Positions 16,463 to 25,953 of a stretch of 64,000 nt of DNA are shown one piece after another (position 1 is the first letter of the stretch; each line of letters starts with the position of its first letter). The stretch is from Lysobacter antibioticus (GTDB taxonomy: Bacteria; Pseudomonadota; Gammaproteobacteria; Xanthomonadales; Xanthomonadaceae). The position numbers and the translations under genes were made by a program. Below the pieces are notes generated by a model, which saw nothing but the letters and a program-made list of their open reading frames with translations, was not told the origin of the DNA and did not search any database. Location of the stretch: the NCBI RefSeq assembly GCF_000731095.1, contig NZ_JMTZ01000011.1:86240-150239 (forward strand), read 5' to 3'.

Positions 16463-18526
16463 TCAAAGGAATTCCGCGCGAATCCGGTCGACGTCGAAGG
16501 GGGTGACGCCTTCGTGCATCGAGAACACCGTATCGGCTTGATCCGGCGATTCGACCACGCGGCCGCGGGCCTGCGCGTGCAGTTCGAACAAGCTGTGCAG
16601 GTCCGGCGTCGCCAATGCGGTCATCGCGCGCAGGATGAGGGAAATGCCGCTCAGGTGGTTGGCCGCGTTGTTCCAGCGCGGATAGCCGCCCAAGCCGATG
16701 TCCGTCCAGATGATCTGATCGGTTTCCAAGTCCAGTACGAAGGGCAGGCAGCTTTGCTGGTTCGAGGCCAGATCCAGCCGGTCCTCCACCGTGCGCGCCT
16801 CGAACGGTTCGCCCGAGTTCGCGTCGCTGCGCGCCATCCATCCGGCGAAACACTCCGGCAAGTCGCAATAGGGCTGCTCGGTGTAGCTGTGGATGCTGAC
16901 CACGACGAAACGCAGGCCGAGCCCGCGCAAGCGTTGCAGATCCAGGTCGATGAACTCGGCGGCCCCCTGCGGCGCATCGACGATATCGCCGCTGTGATGG
17001 CCGCCGTAACCGCGCAGGTTGTAGTAGGCGACGACGTCGCGAAACACGAAGTCGCGGTCGAAGAACGCCGCCGACAGGTCGATGTCGGTGCGCTGGCGGC
17101 CGTTGCTCCACCACAGGAACAGGCGGATGAAACGCGTATCGGGCAAGGGCAGGCGGCTGCCGCGCACCAGCGTGCGCAGCGCGCGCGAGGCCGAGCGCTG
17201 CGTCAGCGGCGCGCGCATATGCGCCAGGGCCGGGTCGATATAGCAACGGCCCAGCGGCGGCGAACGCGCGAAGCGGGCGCGCAGTGCATCGCGGCAGACG
17301 GCGATGGCATCGCTCAGGACCCGGGCGTCGATCGGCGCGCGCTGGTCCTCGAGCGACCAGGCGCGTGCGGCGTCGCCCTTGGGAAAGAAGGTGCGCAGCG
17401 GCGATCGCCCGCGATGTTCGAACTGGCTCAAGGCCTGCAGCAGGACCGGTGTCGACACCTGTTCGGCGACGGCACGGAAACGGTCCAGCACCGGCTGCGG
17501 TTCGGTACCGCTGCGCAGCAGATGATCGAGCCGGCGCGCGAACTCGCCCGGACGCGCGGCGAGCCGTTGAGCGACCGCGCCGGTGCGGCCTTGCTCCAGC
17601 GCATGCTCGATCGCGCCGTTGAAAGTCGCGAACGGCAGGTCTTCGCGCAGTACCTGAAAGGCGCGCCAGGTCTTGGGAAAGCGTTCGCGGTAATCCCCCG
17701 GATGCAGCACTTCGCCCAGGCGTTTCCAGCGCTCGCGCCAGCGACGCATGTCTTCGGTGGGATCGTCGAAGCCCTCCAACTGCTGCAGCAGAAAACGGCG
17801 CTCGCCGCGTTTCATGCGTTTGAAGCGGGTCGACCCGGCCAGCGACACATCGCCTTCGCTGAGCGCCACCGCCAGGCGCAAGGTGTCGGTCGCGGTTTTG
17901 AGATGGGTTCGCAGGAACGCGTCGGTGGGCTCGCCGGGCGCATGGCGCAGCAGGCCCGCGCCGATGACGGCCAGGTTTTCCTTGAACGGAATCTCGACAG
18001 GCAGCAGCCGGACGACCTGTGCGCGGTACTGGGCGATGAACCAGCCCAGGTCGGCTTTGTCCTGCAGCGACAGCGATGTGCGCGAGGCGGCGAGTGTGGT
18101 GCAGATGTTCTCGTAGTCGTCCAGCGTGCCCAGCTCGATCTCGCGCGGGGCGCGGCCGTTGAACAGCGGCACGGTTTCGGCCGGTTGTTCCAGGTGCAGT
18201 CGGCGCCGGGTGAGGTAGTGATACACCGCGCGCATGTACAACTCGGCTTCGGCCAGGGCCAACGAGCCCCGGGGGAAATCCGGGAACAGTGGCCGGTGCT
18301 CGCGGTGGGCGCCGGTCATCGCCGCCAGATGCTTACGCAATTCGCGCAGGACGCGGGTGAGTTGCTCGGTCGACAAGGTGCCGAGTCGTTCGATCACCGC
18401 TTCGGACAAGACGAACCCGAACGCTTCGGTTTCCTTCTGCACCATCGCGACTTGCGCCGCGCTTGCGCCGCCGTCGCCGGCCTTGAGATACAGCTTGCCG
18501 CGCCGGCGCAGATAGATTCCGTTCAT
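16463..18526 (-). CDS. large cytoplasmic protein with TerD-like C-terminal domain
   Basis: 687 aa. ATG 18526 follows a good ribosome-binding site (GGAGAGG); upstream codons run into a hairpin. Residues 1-~450 are helical and charged and not recognised. From about residue 455 the protein resembles TerD-type domains of stress/tellurite systems: RTDIDLSAAFFDRDFVFRDV (start at Arg479), then VAYYNLRGYGGHHSGDIVDA, FIDLDLQRLRGLGLRFVVVS and CFAGWMARSDANSGEPFE. TerD domains bind calcium and occur in ter stress-response gene sets, but no other ter gene is visible here. Cytoplasmic, no signal peptide. The domain match is from memory of motifs and needs profile confirmation. Confidence 0.72.
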   Translation of the reverse strand: MNGIYLRRRGKLYLKAGDGGASAAQVAMVQKETEAFGFVLSEAVIERLGTLSTEQLTRVLRELRKHLAAMTGAHREHRPLFPDFPRGSLALAEAELYMRAVYHYLTRRRLHLEQPAETVPLFNGRAPREIELGTLDDYENICTTLAASRTSLSLQDKADLGWFIAQYRAQVVRLLPVEIPFKENLAVIGAGLLRHAPGEPTDAFLRTHLKTATDTLRLAVALSEGDVSLAGSTRFKRMKRGERRFLLQQLEGFDDPTEDMRRWRERWKRLGEVLHPGDYRERFPKTWRAFQVLREDLPFATFNGAIEHALEQGRTGAVAQRLAARPGEFARRLDHLLRSGTEPQPVLDRFRAVAEQVSTPVLLQALSQFEHRGRSPLRTFFPKGDAARAWSLEDQRAPIDARVLSDAIAVCRDALRARFARSPPLGRCYIDPALAHMRAPLTQRSASRALRTLVRGSRLPLPDTRFIRLFLWWSNGRQRTDIDLSAAFFDRDFVFRDVVAYYNLRGYGGHHSGDIVDAPQGAAEFIDLDLQRLRGLGLRFVVVSIHSYTEQPYCDLPECFAGWMARSDANSGEPFEARTVEDRLDLASNQQSCLPFVLDLETDQIIWTDIGLGGYPRWNNAANHLSGISLILRAMTALATPDLHSLFELHAQARGRVVESPDQADTVFSMHEGVTPFDVDRIRAEFL

Positions 18527-18540
18527 GCCCCTCTCCAATG

Positions 18541-18562
18541 AAAAGCCCGCCGGGAGGCGGGC
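18541..18562 (-). terminator. terminator/attenuator hairpin just upstream of the TerD-like gene
   Basis: Read on the minus strand: GCCCGCC, loop TCCC, GGCGGGC, then TTTT. It would end transcripts from the MFS gene, but the T-run ends only ~10 nt before the ribosome-binding site of the TerD-like gene. Confidence 0.7.
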
Positions 18563-18654
18563 GATGTGGGAAGCGGACACCCTAGTTTCAGAGTAGAAGG
18601 AAGGACGCCCATAGCCACGAGGCCGAGCATAGCCGAGCCTCGCGAGAATGAGAA

Positions 18655-18672
18655 CGCCGCCGATCGGCGGCG
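18655..18672 (-). terminator. perfect palindrome downstream of the MFS gene
   Basis: CGCCGCCGATCGGCGGCG is a perfect 18-bp palindrome 14 bp after the MFS stop, followed on the minus strand by TTCTCATT. A probable first terminator of the MFS transcript. Confidence 0.5.
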
Positions 18673-18685
18673 AATGGCAGGTCAA

Positions 18686-19930
18686 TCAGGAGGGCGCCAT
18701 GGCTGCGCGTTCGGCCAGGCCCGACTGGCGCTTGAGCAAGGCGATCGCGAGCAACAGCATCGCCATCGGCAGCAAGGACAGATAGAACGCGGTGCCGCCG
18801 CCGATGCGGGCGAACAACTGGCCGGTGATGAACGAACCGGTGGTGCCGCCGAGCGCCGAGAACACCACGATCAGGCCGGTCATCGCCGCGTGCCGCGACT
18901 TCGGTAGCGAGCTCAGCACCACCGAATTGATCGCCGGATAGATCGGCGCCATGAACAGCCCGATCAGCGGGAACACGTAAGCCGCCAGCGGCGCGTGCGC
19001 CCAGCTCATCGCCGGGTCGGGCTGCAGGTTGCGCGCCAGCGGCAGCGCCAGCAGCACCAGGGCCGCCATCGCCAGCACGCAGACCATCAGCAGCCAATGC
19101 CAGGGTACGCGGCGCAGGGCCACGCCGGCAGCGAGCCGGCCGAGCGCCAGCGACACCGCGAAGATGCTCGCCGCCTGCACGCTCATCGTGGTCGGCAGGT
19201 GCAGGATTTCGCGATTGAAGGTCGGCAGCCAGGTGCCGACGCTTTGTTCGATCAGGACGTACAGGAAGGCCGAGACCAGGAACACCGCGACCAGCGGCTG
19301 GGCGACCAGGCGGAACATGTCGAGAAACGAATCGCCGACCGCGTGGCCGTCGCTGGCGGCGCGTTCGTCCATGCGCGAGGTCGCGAGCAGGACCAGGATC
19401 GCCGCGGCGATCGCCGCGAGCAGCCAATACACGCGCAGCCAGACCGGGTCGCCGGGCGATTGCGGATCGATGAACCAGGCGAAGATCCAGTAACCGGCGA
19501 GCACGCCGACCATGAACCAGCCCTCGATGGTGCTGGTCAGGCTGGCGTGCGCCTGCTTGTCCTCGGTGAGCAGGCCGATCGAGGAATACACCGAAACCTT
19601 GACCAGGGCGAAGGACACGCCGGTGGCGACGAACAGCAGCTTGGTCATCCAGAACGACGCCAACAGCGGCATCAGCAGACAGGCCGCGCCGACGAAGCCC
19701 AGGCCCAGCATCATCGCGCGGCGATAGCCCAGGCGCGGCATCAGCGAGGCGGTCAGGAACGAGACGATGGCGATCGGCAGGTCCTTGAAGGCCTCCAGGA
19801 TGCTGGCGTCGCTCTTGCTGACGCCGAAGCCCTGGATCGACTGCAGGATCACCGTGCCGACGCTGTTGAGCAGGATCCCGAACACCATGTAGGTGAGGAT
19901 CATCGCCAGGATCATGCGGCCTCGGTTCAT
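18686..19930 (-). CDS. MFS sugar transporter (FucP-like)
   Basis: 414 aa with about 12 hydrophobic helices and a central loop near residues 190-215 (ATSRMDERAASDGHAVGD). Inner-membrane secondary transporter. The general pattern (long N-half, conserved MPRLGYRRAMMLGLG loop after TM2) fits sugar-type MFS carriers. It is last in the leftward series GH65 phosphorylase - TonB-dependent receptor - MFS. It is therefore the likely inner-membrane step for the sugar brought in by the receptor and split by the phosphorylase. Substrate not determinable. Confidence 0.85.
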   Translation of the reverse strand: MNRGRMILAMILTYMVFGILLNSVGTVILQSIQGFGVSKSDASILEAFKDLPIAIVSFLTASLMPRLGYRRAMMLGLGFVGAACLLMPLLASFWMTKLLFVATGVSFALVKVSVYSSIGLLTEDKQAHASLTSTIEGWFMVGVLAGYWIFAWFIDPQSPGDPVWLRVYWLLAAIAAAILVLLATSRMDERAASDGHAVGDSFLDMFRLVAQPLVAVFLVSAFLYVLIEQSVGTWLPTFNREILHLPTTMSVQAASIFAVSLALGRLAAGVALRRVPWHWLLMVCVLAMAALVLLALPLARNLQPDPAMSWAHAPLAAYVFPLIGLFMAPIYPAINSVVLSSLPKSRHAAMTGLIVVFSALGGTTGSFITGQLFARIGGGTAFYLSLLPMAMLLLAIALLKRQSGLAERAAMAPS

Positions 19931-20110
19931 GCGGGCGTGGCTCCGGTAAGCGGTCCGGCGCGATGCCGGACCAGGAGATAAAAGACCGTTCGCGACGGTT
20001 TGCCAAGTGCGCACGCCGGAGAGAGGGGGAGGGCGACAGTTTCCGGCAAGGCCGGCGCGAACGGTGAGGTAAGAGGAGACCGTGCAGGCGACATCGGGCC
20101 GCCCCGTGGA

Positions 20111-20143
20111 ACTCCGCGCCGCCGCCGTGCGGCGACGCGGAGT
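20111..20143 (-). other. hairpin after the TonB-dependent receptor gene
   Basis: ACTCCGCG and CGCGGAGT enclose a further GC-rich dyad in the 218-bp gap before the MFS gene. There is no T-run; it may attenuate or protect the mRNA. Confidence 0.35.
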
Positions 20144-20148
20144 CTGGA

Positions 20149-22581
20149 TCACCAGCGGTACGTGGCCGAGAACAGGTAGGAGCGGCCTGCGATCGGGCGG
20201 CCCATGAACACGCCGCCGGTGGCCGCGCCGGGCACGCGCACGTTGCCTTCGGTCAGGCCGAGTTCGTTGGTGACGTTGCTGCCGGTGAGCGCGAACTCCC
20301 AATTCTCGCCGACGTGCATGTTCGCGCCGACGTCGAGCGTGTGGTACGAGGGCAGCTTCTGGGTGTTGGCCAGGTCGGCGTAGCGGTCGCCGATGCGCGA
20401 GTAGGTCGCGAACACCTTCAGGTCGCCGAACGGCAGGTTCCAGAAATAGCTCGGGGTGAAGCGGAACTGCTGCTTCGGCTGGCGCATCACCTGGTTGCCG
20501 GTGAACTCGCGGTAGTTCTCGTACTTGGCGTCCAGCCAGATGCCGGTCAGGGCCAGTTCGAGCCCGCCGACCGGGCGCACCGCCGCTTCCACTTCCACGC
20601 CGTAGGCTTCCGAATCGCCCGCGGTGGTGAAGTTGGTGCCGTCGTCGAGGAAGGCCTGGAACGGCGAGTTGGTGAAGCTGTTGTAGAACCCGGTCAAGTA
20701 CAGATCGTAGACCGAGTTGCCGGCCTTGAAGCCGAGTTCGTACTGGTCGATTTCCTGGGTCTTGGTGTTGCCGTCGCGCAGGTTGTCGAACGCCGGCAGC
20801 TTGTAGCCGGAGTTGGCGCGCGCGAACAGGCTGGCGCTGTCGTTGAGCTTGTAGTTCAGGCCGAGGGTCCAGGAGAAATGCTTGTCGTCCTGGTCGATGC
20901 GGCGGGAAGTCGGCAGCGACACCGAGGTGGCATTGTCGTAGAGCGTGTTCGGATTGCCGTCCAGATCGACCGAGGCGACGTCGTGCACGGTGCCGTCGAC
21001 CTGCTGCCGCTCGTAGCGGATGCCGCCGTCCAGGCGCAGGCGGTCGTTGATCTGCCACTCGTCGGCGAGGAACACCGCGGTGTTCTGGCCGTCGTAATCG
21101 CCGCGCAGCGAGAAGAACGAAGTGCCGGTGAAACCGTCGCGGGTGACCTGGCGGCCGTCGGCGAGGCTCAGATCGATCCGGCGCGCGTTGTTCTGCGCGG
21201 TCAGCAGCATGTTGTTGCCGAGGTACCAGGTGTCCTTGGACGAGTAACGCGCGTAGTAGACGCCGGCGGTGAGGGTGTTGCCTTCGAACAGGTCGCGGCT
21301 GAAGCGCAGGTCGTTGGTGAACGATTCCAGCTCCTTGTCGACCACCCAGAAACCGGCCGTCAGCACCTGCTGGTTCGGGTCGACTGCGCCGCCGCCGTTG
21401 ACGTAGGTGGCGGTGCCGGCGCTGCCGTAGCCGGCGATGAAGTCGGCCATGGTCTTGGGGCTGGCGCCGGTGAACAGGCCGTTGGTCGGCGCGCTGCCGC
21501 TGACGTAGTTGACCCGGTCGCTGATGGTCCAGTCGCCGACGTAGAAGTCCATCGACGCGCCGAACACGTCGAGATTGATGCCGCGGCCTTCGGCGAGGTC
21601 GCGGGTGATGGTCTGGCCGTTCGGACCGGTCGGCAGGGTCACATGACGGAAGTCGTTGCCGAGCAGGGTGCCGGTCTGTGCGTCCAGGCCCGGGAAGCTC
21701 GACAGGCTGCTGCCGTTGTTGCGCGAAAGCAGCGGGATCGGAGTGAAGAAAGCGTTCTTGTCGTTGGTGTGGCGTGCGTAGACCGTCACTTCGCCGCTGT
21801 CCCAGCTGTGGGTCAGGGTGGCGCTGAGCTGGCCGCCCTTGTCGGCCGGGAACTGGGTGTCGCGCACGCCGTCGGTGGTGCGGTAGAAGCCGCCGACGCT
21901 GTAGTACCAGCCTTCGCCGAGCTTGCCGCTGTTGAACAGGTCGACGCGGCGCAGGTTGTCGCTGCCCAGGCCGACGCGGACGCTGCCGGCCGGCTCTTCG
22001 CCGCCCTTCTTCTGGATGAAGTTGACCGTCGCGCCGGGCTGGCCGTTGGAGAAGATCGGGCTCGGGCCGCCGCGCAACACTTCCATGCGCTCGATGGTGT
22101 CGTCCATGCGGAACAGGGTCGAGTTCTCGAGGAAGGACAGGGTCGGCGGCGGGTACAGCGGCGCGCCGTCCATCTGCACGGTCACGAAGGGGGCGTCGCC
22201 TTCCGAGGGCATGCCGCGCACGAAGATGTTGGCGCCGGTGCTGCCGCCGGCCGATTCGGCCCAGATGCCCGGCACGACCTTGAGCGCGTCGGCGGTGCTC
22301 AGCGGCACCGCTTCCTGGATTTGTTCGAGCGAAGCGGTGGTGATCGAGAAGCTGGCGTCGCGCTTGCGGATGCCCTTGAAGCGCGCGGTGCCGCTGACGA
22401 TGACCGCGTCGAGGGTGGTCGCCGATTCGCTGCCGCTTTCGGCCTGCGGCGCCGGTGCCGGTGCCGGTGCCGCTGCGGCGGCCTCCTGGGCCAGGGCGTA
22501 GCCCGGCGCCAACGCGGCGGCGATCGCCGCGGACAGTGCGAAACGCATCAGTTGGCGTTGCTTGGTAGACGTGTGCTGCAT
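20149..22581 (-). CDS. TonB-dependent receptor
   Basis: 810 aa. ATG 22581 is preceded by GGGGAGA; an ATG six codons earlier is less well placed. The signal peptide ends around APGYALA. The plug domain spans roughly residues 55-190 (LSTADALKVVPGIWAESAGG, MEVLRGGPSPIFSNGQPGAT), followed by a 22-strand-type barrel ending in FSATYRW. No N-terminal STN signalling domain is seen, so it is a plain transporter. It moves a substrate across the outer membrane using TonB energy. It lies between the GH65 phosphorylase and the MFS carrier in one leftward series, so a di- or oligosaccharide is the likely cargo. Confidence 0.93.
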   Translation of the reverse strand: MQHTSTKQRQLMRFALSAAIAAALAPGYALAQEAAAAAPAPAPAPQAESGSESATTLDAVIVSGTARFKGIRKRDASFSITTASLEQIQEAVPLSTADALKVVPGIWAESAGGSTGANIFVRGMPSEGDAPFVTVQMDGAPLYPPPTLSFLENSTLFRMDDTIERMEVLRGGPSPIFSNGQPGATVNFIQKKGGEEPAGSVRVGLGSDNLRRVDLFNSGKLGEGWYYSVGGFYRTTDGVRDTQFPADKGGQLSATLTHSWDSGEVTVYARHTNDKNAFFTPIPLLSRNNGSSLSSFPGLDAQTGTLLGNDFRHVTLPTGPNGQTITRDLAEGRGINLDVFGASMDFYVGDWTISDRVNYVSGSAPTNGLFTGASPKTMADFIAGYGSAGTATYVNGGGAVDPNQQVLTAGFWVVDKELESFTNDLRFSRDLFEGNTLTAGVYYARYSSKDTWYLGNNMLLTAQNNARRIDLSLADGRQVTRDGFTGTSFFSLRGDYDGQNTAVFLADEWQINDRLRLDGGIRYERQQVDGTVHDVASVDLDGNPNTLYDNATSVSLPTSRRIDQDDKHFSWTLGLNYKLNDSASLFARANSGYKLPAFDNLRDGNTKTQEIDQYELGFKAGNSVYDLYLTGFYNSFTNSPFQAFLDDGTNFTTAGDSEAYGVEVEAAVRPVGGLELALTGIWLDAKYENYREFTGNQVMRQPKQQFRFTPSYFWNLPFGDLKVFATYSRIGDRYADLANTQKLPSYHTLDVGANMHVGENWEFALTGSNVTNELGLTEGNVRVPGAATGGVFMGRPIAGRSYLFSATYRW

Positions 22582-22669
22582 CGTGTTCTCCCCACTCATC
22601 TTGTATTGGTTATGCAAACGGATCGATCGGTGGTGGTATCCCCGCCGCGGCAGTACTTGCCGCGCGCGG

Positions 22670-25600
22670 TCAGGGCAAAACGAAAGCGTCCAGGTCGAAG
22701 GAGGCGATATCCGGCAGGCAGGCATCGGCGCGCGCCAGAGCGAGGGCATCGCCGATGCCGACCGCGGCCATCCCGGCCGACTTGATGGCGACCACGCCGG
22801 CGGCGGCGTCTTCCAGGCCGATGCACTGCGACGGCGGCACGCCGAGCGCGGCGGCGACAGTCAGGAAGATTTCCGGGTCGGGCTTGGCGCGGGCGATGCG
22901 CGCCGAGTCGGCGATGCAGTCGAAGCGGTCGGCGATGCCGAGCCGTTCCAGCAGCGCGCCGGCGTTGCGGCTGGCCGAGGCCAGGCCGAGCTTGAGGCCG
23001 CGTGCGCGTGCCTGTTCGAGCAGGCGCTCGACGCCGGCGAACAGATCCTTCGGCGCGACCTCCCGGATCGCTTCGACGTAGTAGGCGTTCTTGCGTTCGG
23101 CCAGGGCGAGCTTTTCGTCGCGGCCGAGCACGCGCCCGGCATGGCGCAGGATGATGTCGAGCGAGGCCATGCGGTCGACGCCCTTGAGTAGTTCGTTGAC
23201 CTGCTCGTCGAACGGCAACCCTTCCTCGTCGGCCATGCGCTTCCAGGCGCGGTAATGGGTCTGGGCGGTGTCGGTGAGCACGCCGTCGAGGTCGAAGATC
23301 AGGGCGCGGGCCGGACGCGGAAAGGCGAGCGGGGCGGGGCCGCCGGGGGCCGCCAGCGGCGCCCGCAGGCTCGCACCGAGATTCAGTTCGATGCCGCGGC
23401 CTTCGTGTTCGATCGTCAGCGGCGCGCCTTCGAGCAAGCGGTATTCGACGCCGTCGCGGCTCACCCGCAGGCGCAGGCGCCGGCCTTGCCAGCGCAAGCC
23501 GAAGCCGTAGCCGTTCCAGCCGGCCGGCAGGGTCGGGGCGAAATGCAGCGCACCGTCGACCGCGCGCAGGCCGGCGAAGCCGGAGACCAGGCCGAGCCAG
23601 GTGCCGGCCAAGGCCGCCATGTGCACGCCGTGGTCGGTATTGCCGTGCAGGTCGTCGAGATCGACGCGCAGGTTTTCGGCGAAATACTTCGCCGCTTGTC
23701 CGGCATGGCCGACTTCGCTGGCGAGGATGCCGAACACCGAGGCCGACAGGGTCGAGTCGTGGGTGGTCACCGCTTCGTAGTAATCGAAGCTGCGGCGCTT
23801 GACCTCGGCGGGAATGCCGTCGCCGGCCAGCACCAGGGCCATGATCACGTCGGCCTGCTTGCAGACCTGATGGCGATAGAGGGTGAGCGGATGGAAGTCG
23901 AGCAACAAGGGGCGATGCTCGCCCTCATGCTTCGGGAACGGCCAGCGCGGCTTGTCGAGGAAGGTGTCGTCCTGGGCGTAGATGCCCAGGGCTTCGTCGT
24001 AGTGCAGGTACATGGCCTCGCCGGCGCGGCGCCAGCTCTCGACTTCGTGCGCGTCCAGGCCCAGCCGCGCCGCCAGCTCCGCGACTTGTTGCGGGCGCTC
24101 GCGGTGCAACTGCTGCCACACCTGCACCGCGCGCAGCAGGTGCTGCTGGGCCATGCGGTTGGTGTAGAAGTTGTTGTCGACCAGGGCGGTGTATTCGTCC
24201 GGGCCGGTGACTTCGTGGATGCAGAACGCGCCGCCGCGGCGCGGGTTGAAATGGCCGATCTGCGGCCAGATGCGCGCGGTCTCGAACAGGATCTCGGCGC
24301 CGCTTTCGAGTAGGAAATCGACATCGCCGGTAGCGTCGACATACAAGCCGATCGCGTAGGCGACCGCGGCGTTGATGTGATACGCCGCCGAACCCGATGG
24401 ATAGTGCGCCGAGCATTCGCCGCCGGTGATCGTGCGCCACGGGAACAGCGCGCCGCGCGGATGGTTCATCTCGCGTGCGTGCCGGCGCGCCGGCTCCAGC
24501 GCGAGGTAACGCGCATGCAGCATGGCGCGGGCCACCTCCGGTGCGGTGTACACCATCACCGGCAACATGAAGGCTTCGGTGTCCCAGAAATAATGGCCTT
24601 CGTAGCCTTCGCCGGTGAGACCCTTGGCGGCGGTGCCGTTGACGCCGTCGCGGCCGGCCGATTGCAGCAGGTGGAACAGGTTGAAGCGCAGCGCCTGTTC
24701 GGCGGACGCATCGCCATCGATGAATAGTTCGGCGCCGTCCCAGAATTCGGCCAGGGCAGCGGCCTGTTGCGTGGCGAGGGCATCGAACCCGGTGGCGACG
24801 GCGCGTGCGACCGCCTGCGTCGCGCGTTCGGCCAATTCGCTGTCTTCGCTGCCGCTGGCGTAGGCGACGAATTTTTCCAGGGTCAGCGAAGCGCCGGGCT
24901 GCAGCGCGCCGTCGTAGCGTTGCAGCACGTGTTCGTCGGCGCGTTCGGCGTTGCCGAAACGCAGGCCGTCGCTGCGGCCGTGCGCCTGGGCGCAGGCCAC
25001 GCGCACGTTGCTGTGGCGGGTCGATTGCAGGACGTGGGCACCGTGCTCGTCGGCCTGCGCCGACAACAGGCGCAAGCCTTCCGACACCGCCACGCCGATG
25101 CGCGGGTCGTCGCCCTGTTCGGCGGCCTGGTGGCCGCATTCGATCGCCGAGGCCAGGCTCAGCGGGCCGCTGTAATCGATCGATTCGACCCGGTAACGGA
25201 TCGCCAGCAGGTCGACGCCGGATATCGCGGCGTCGAAGGGCAGCACGCGTTCGGCGTGGATCTGCAGGGTCTGGCCCTGGGCGGTGCGCAGATGCAGGCG
25301 ACGGCTGAGGCGGCCGCTGCGCAGGTCGAGTTCGCGTTCGAACCCCAGCCACTGCGCGGCATCGATATCCAGGCGTTGGTCGCCCAGCCAGACCGCGATG
25401 CGCTGGCCGTCGGCAACCGGCAGGCGGGTGTCGGTGCTGCGGGCGAAGCCCGGGAATCGTTCGTGGTAGTGGATCGGGTGCTTTTCGTAGACCGAGGCCA
25501 GGAAGCTGCCGTCACTGCCGCCGTCGGCTTCCTCGAAGCCGCCGCGCACGCCGAGCGAGCCGTTGGCGAGGGCGAACAGGGTTTCGTCGCGGCGGCGCCG

Positions 25601-25690
25601 GGACGGGTCGAAGCGGTCCTGGCGCAGGCGCCAGGCATCGGCCTCGGAGGAAGCAGGGGGGAGGTGCGGTGCGGCTTGGGGCTGGATCAC
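22670..25690 (-). CDS. fused GH65 disaccharide phosphorylase and beta-phosphoglucomutase
   Basis: 1006 aa. Residues 1-~785 are a GH65 phosphorylase: substrate block GHYFWDTEAFMLPVMVYTAP, general acid Glu499 in EVTGPDEYTALVDNN, and phosphate-site block CKQADVIMALVL. Residues ~795-1006 are a HAD-type beta-phosphoglucomutase with nucleophile motif DLDGVLTD (Asp800, Asp802) and late IGLEDAAAGVVAIKSAG. GH65 enzymes split alpha-glucosidic disaccharides (maltose, trehalose, kojibiose, nigerose) into glucose and beta-glucose 1-phosphate, which the mutase turns into glucose 6-phosphate. The two are usually separate adjacent genes; here they are one chain. There is no signal peptide. Which disaccharide is used cannot be told. 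Confidence 0.95.
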   Translation of the reverse strand: MIQPQAAPHLPPASSEADAWRLRQDRFDPSRRRRDETLFALANGSLGVRGGFEEADGGSDGSFLASVYEKHPIHYHERFPGFARSTDTRLPVADGQRIAVWLGDQRLDIDAAQWLGFERELDLRSGRLSRRLHLRTAQGQTLQIHAERVLPFDAAISGVDLLAIRYRVESIDYSGPLSLASAIECGHQAAEQGDDPRIGVAVSEGLRLLSAQADEHGAHVLQSTRHSNVRVACAQAHGRSDGLRFGNAERADEHVLQRYDGALQPGASLTLEKFVAYASGSEDSELAERATQAVARAVATGFDALATQQAAALAEFWDGAELFIDGDASAEQALRFNLFHLLQSAGRDGVNGTAAKGLTGEGYEGHYFWDTEAFMLPVMVYTAPEVARAMLHARYLALEPARRHAREMNHPRGALFPWRTITGGECSAHYPSGSAAYHINAAVAYAIGLYVDATGDVDFLLESGAEILFETARIWPQIGHFNPRRGGAFCIHEVTGPDEYTALVDNNFYTNRMAQQHLLRAVQVWQQLHRERPQQVAELAARLGLDAHEVESWRRAGEAMYLHYDEALGIYAQDDTFLDKPRWPFPKHEGEHRPLLLDFHPLTLYRHQVCKQADVIMALVLAGDGIPAEVKRRSFDYYEAVTTHDSTLSASVFGILASEVGHAGQAAKYFAENLRVDLDDLHGNTDHGVHMAALAGTWLGLVSGFAGLRAVDGALHFAPTLPAGWNGYGFGLRWQGRRLRLRVSRDGVEYRLLEGAPLTIEHEGRGIELNLGASLRAPLAAPGGPAPLAFPRPARALIFDLDGVLTDTAQTHYRAWKRMADEEGLPFDEQVNELLKGVDRMASLDIILRHAGRVLGRDEKLALAERKNAYYVEAIREVAPKDLFAGVERLLEQARARGLKLGLASASRNAGALLERLGIADRFDCIADSARIARAKPDPEIFLTVAAALGVPPSQCIGLEDAAAGVVAIKSAGMAAVGIGDALALARADACLPDIASFDLDAFVLP

Positions 25691-25737
25691 GCGGCGGGAC
25701 CTGAGTGCGTCGTTGCCGCGGACCGTAGAGAGGCGTT

Positions 25738-25763
25738 GTTATCGATGTCAAGTTATCGATAAC
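25738..25763. promoter_or_regulatory. tandem LacI-type operators upstream of the GH65 gene
   Basis: GTTATCGATAAC (25752-25763) is a perfect 12-bp palindrome with a central CG. GTTATCGATGTC (25738-25749) is a second copy with one altered half. Centres are 14 bp apart, ~60 bp upstream of the GH65 start and downstream of the lacI-family gene, its probable regulator. Confidence 0.65.
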
Positions 25764-25953
25764 AATCGACTTCAATAGTGTGCCTCAGTGCTTGTTTTCC
25801 AAGGCCGGTAGTCGCGTTCCTGGCAAGGCTTAAACGATGTGAATCAGCGATTTAAGCGATTGTTGCGGTGCGGGAAAATCCGCCCGGCTTCGACCCCTTA
25901 CGATGAAGTTCGCGTTGCGATGCAGCATCGCGCTGCGCATCGGGCCGAAACGC

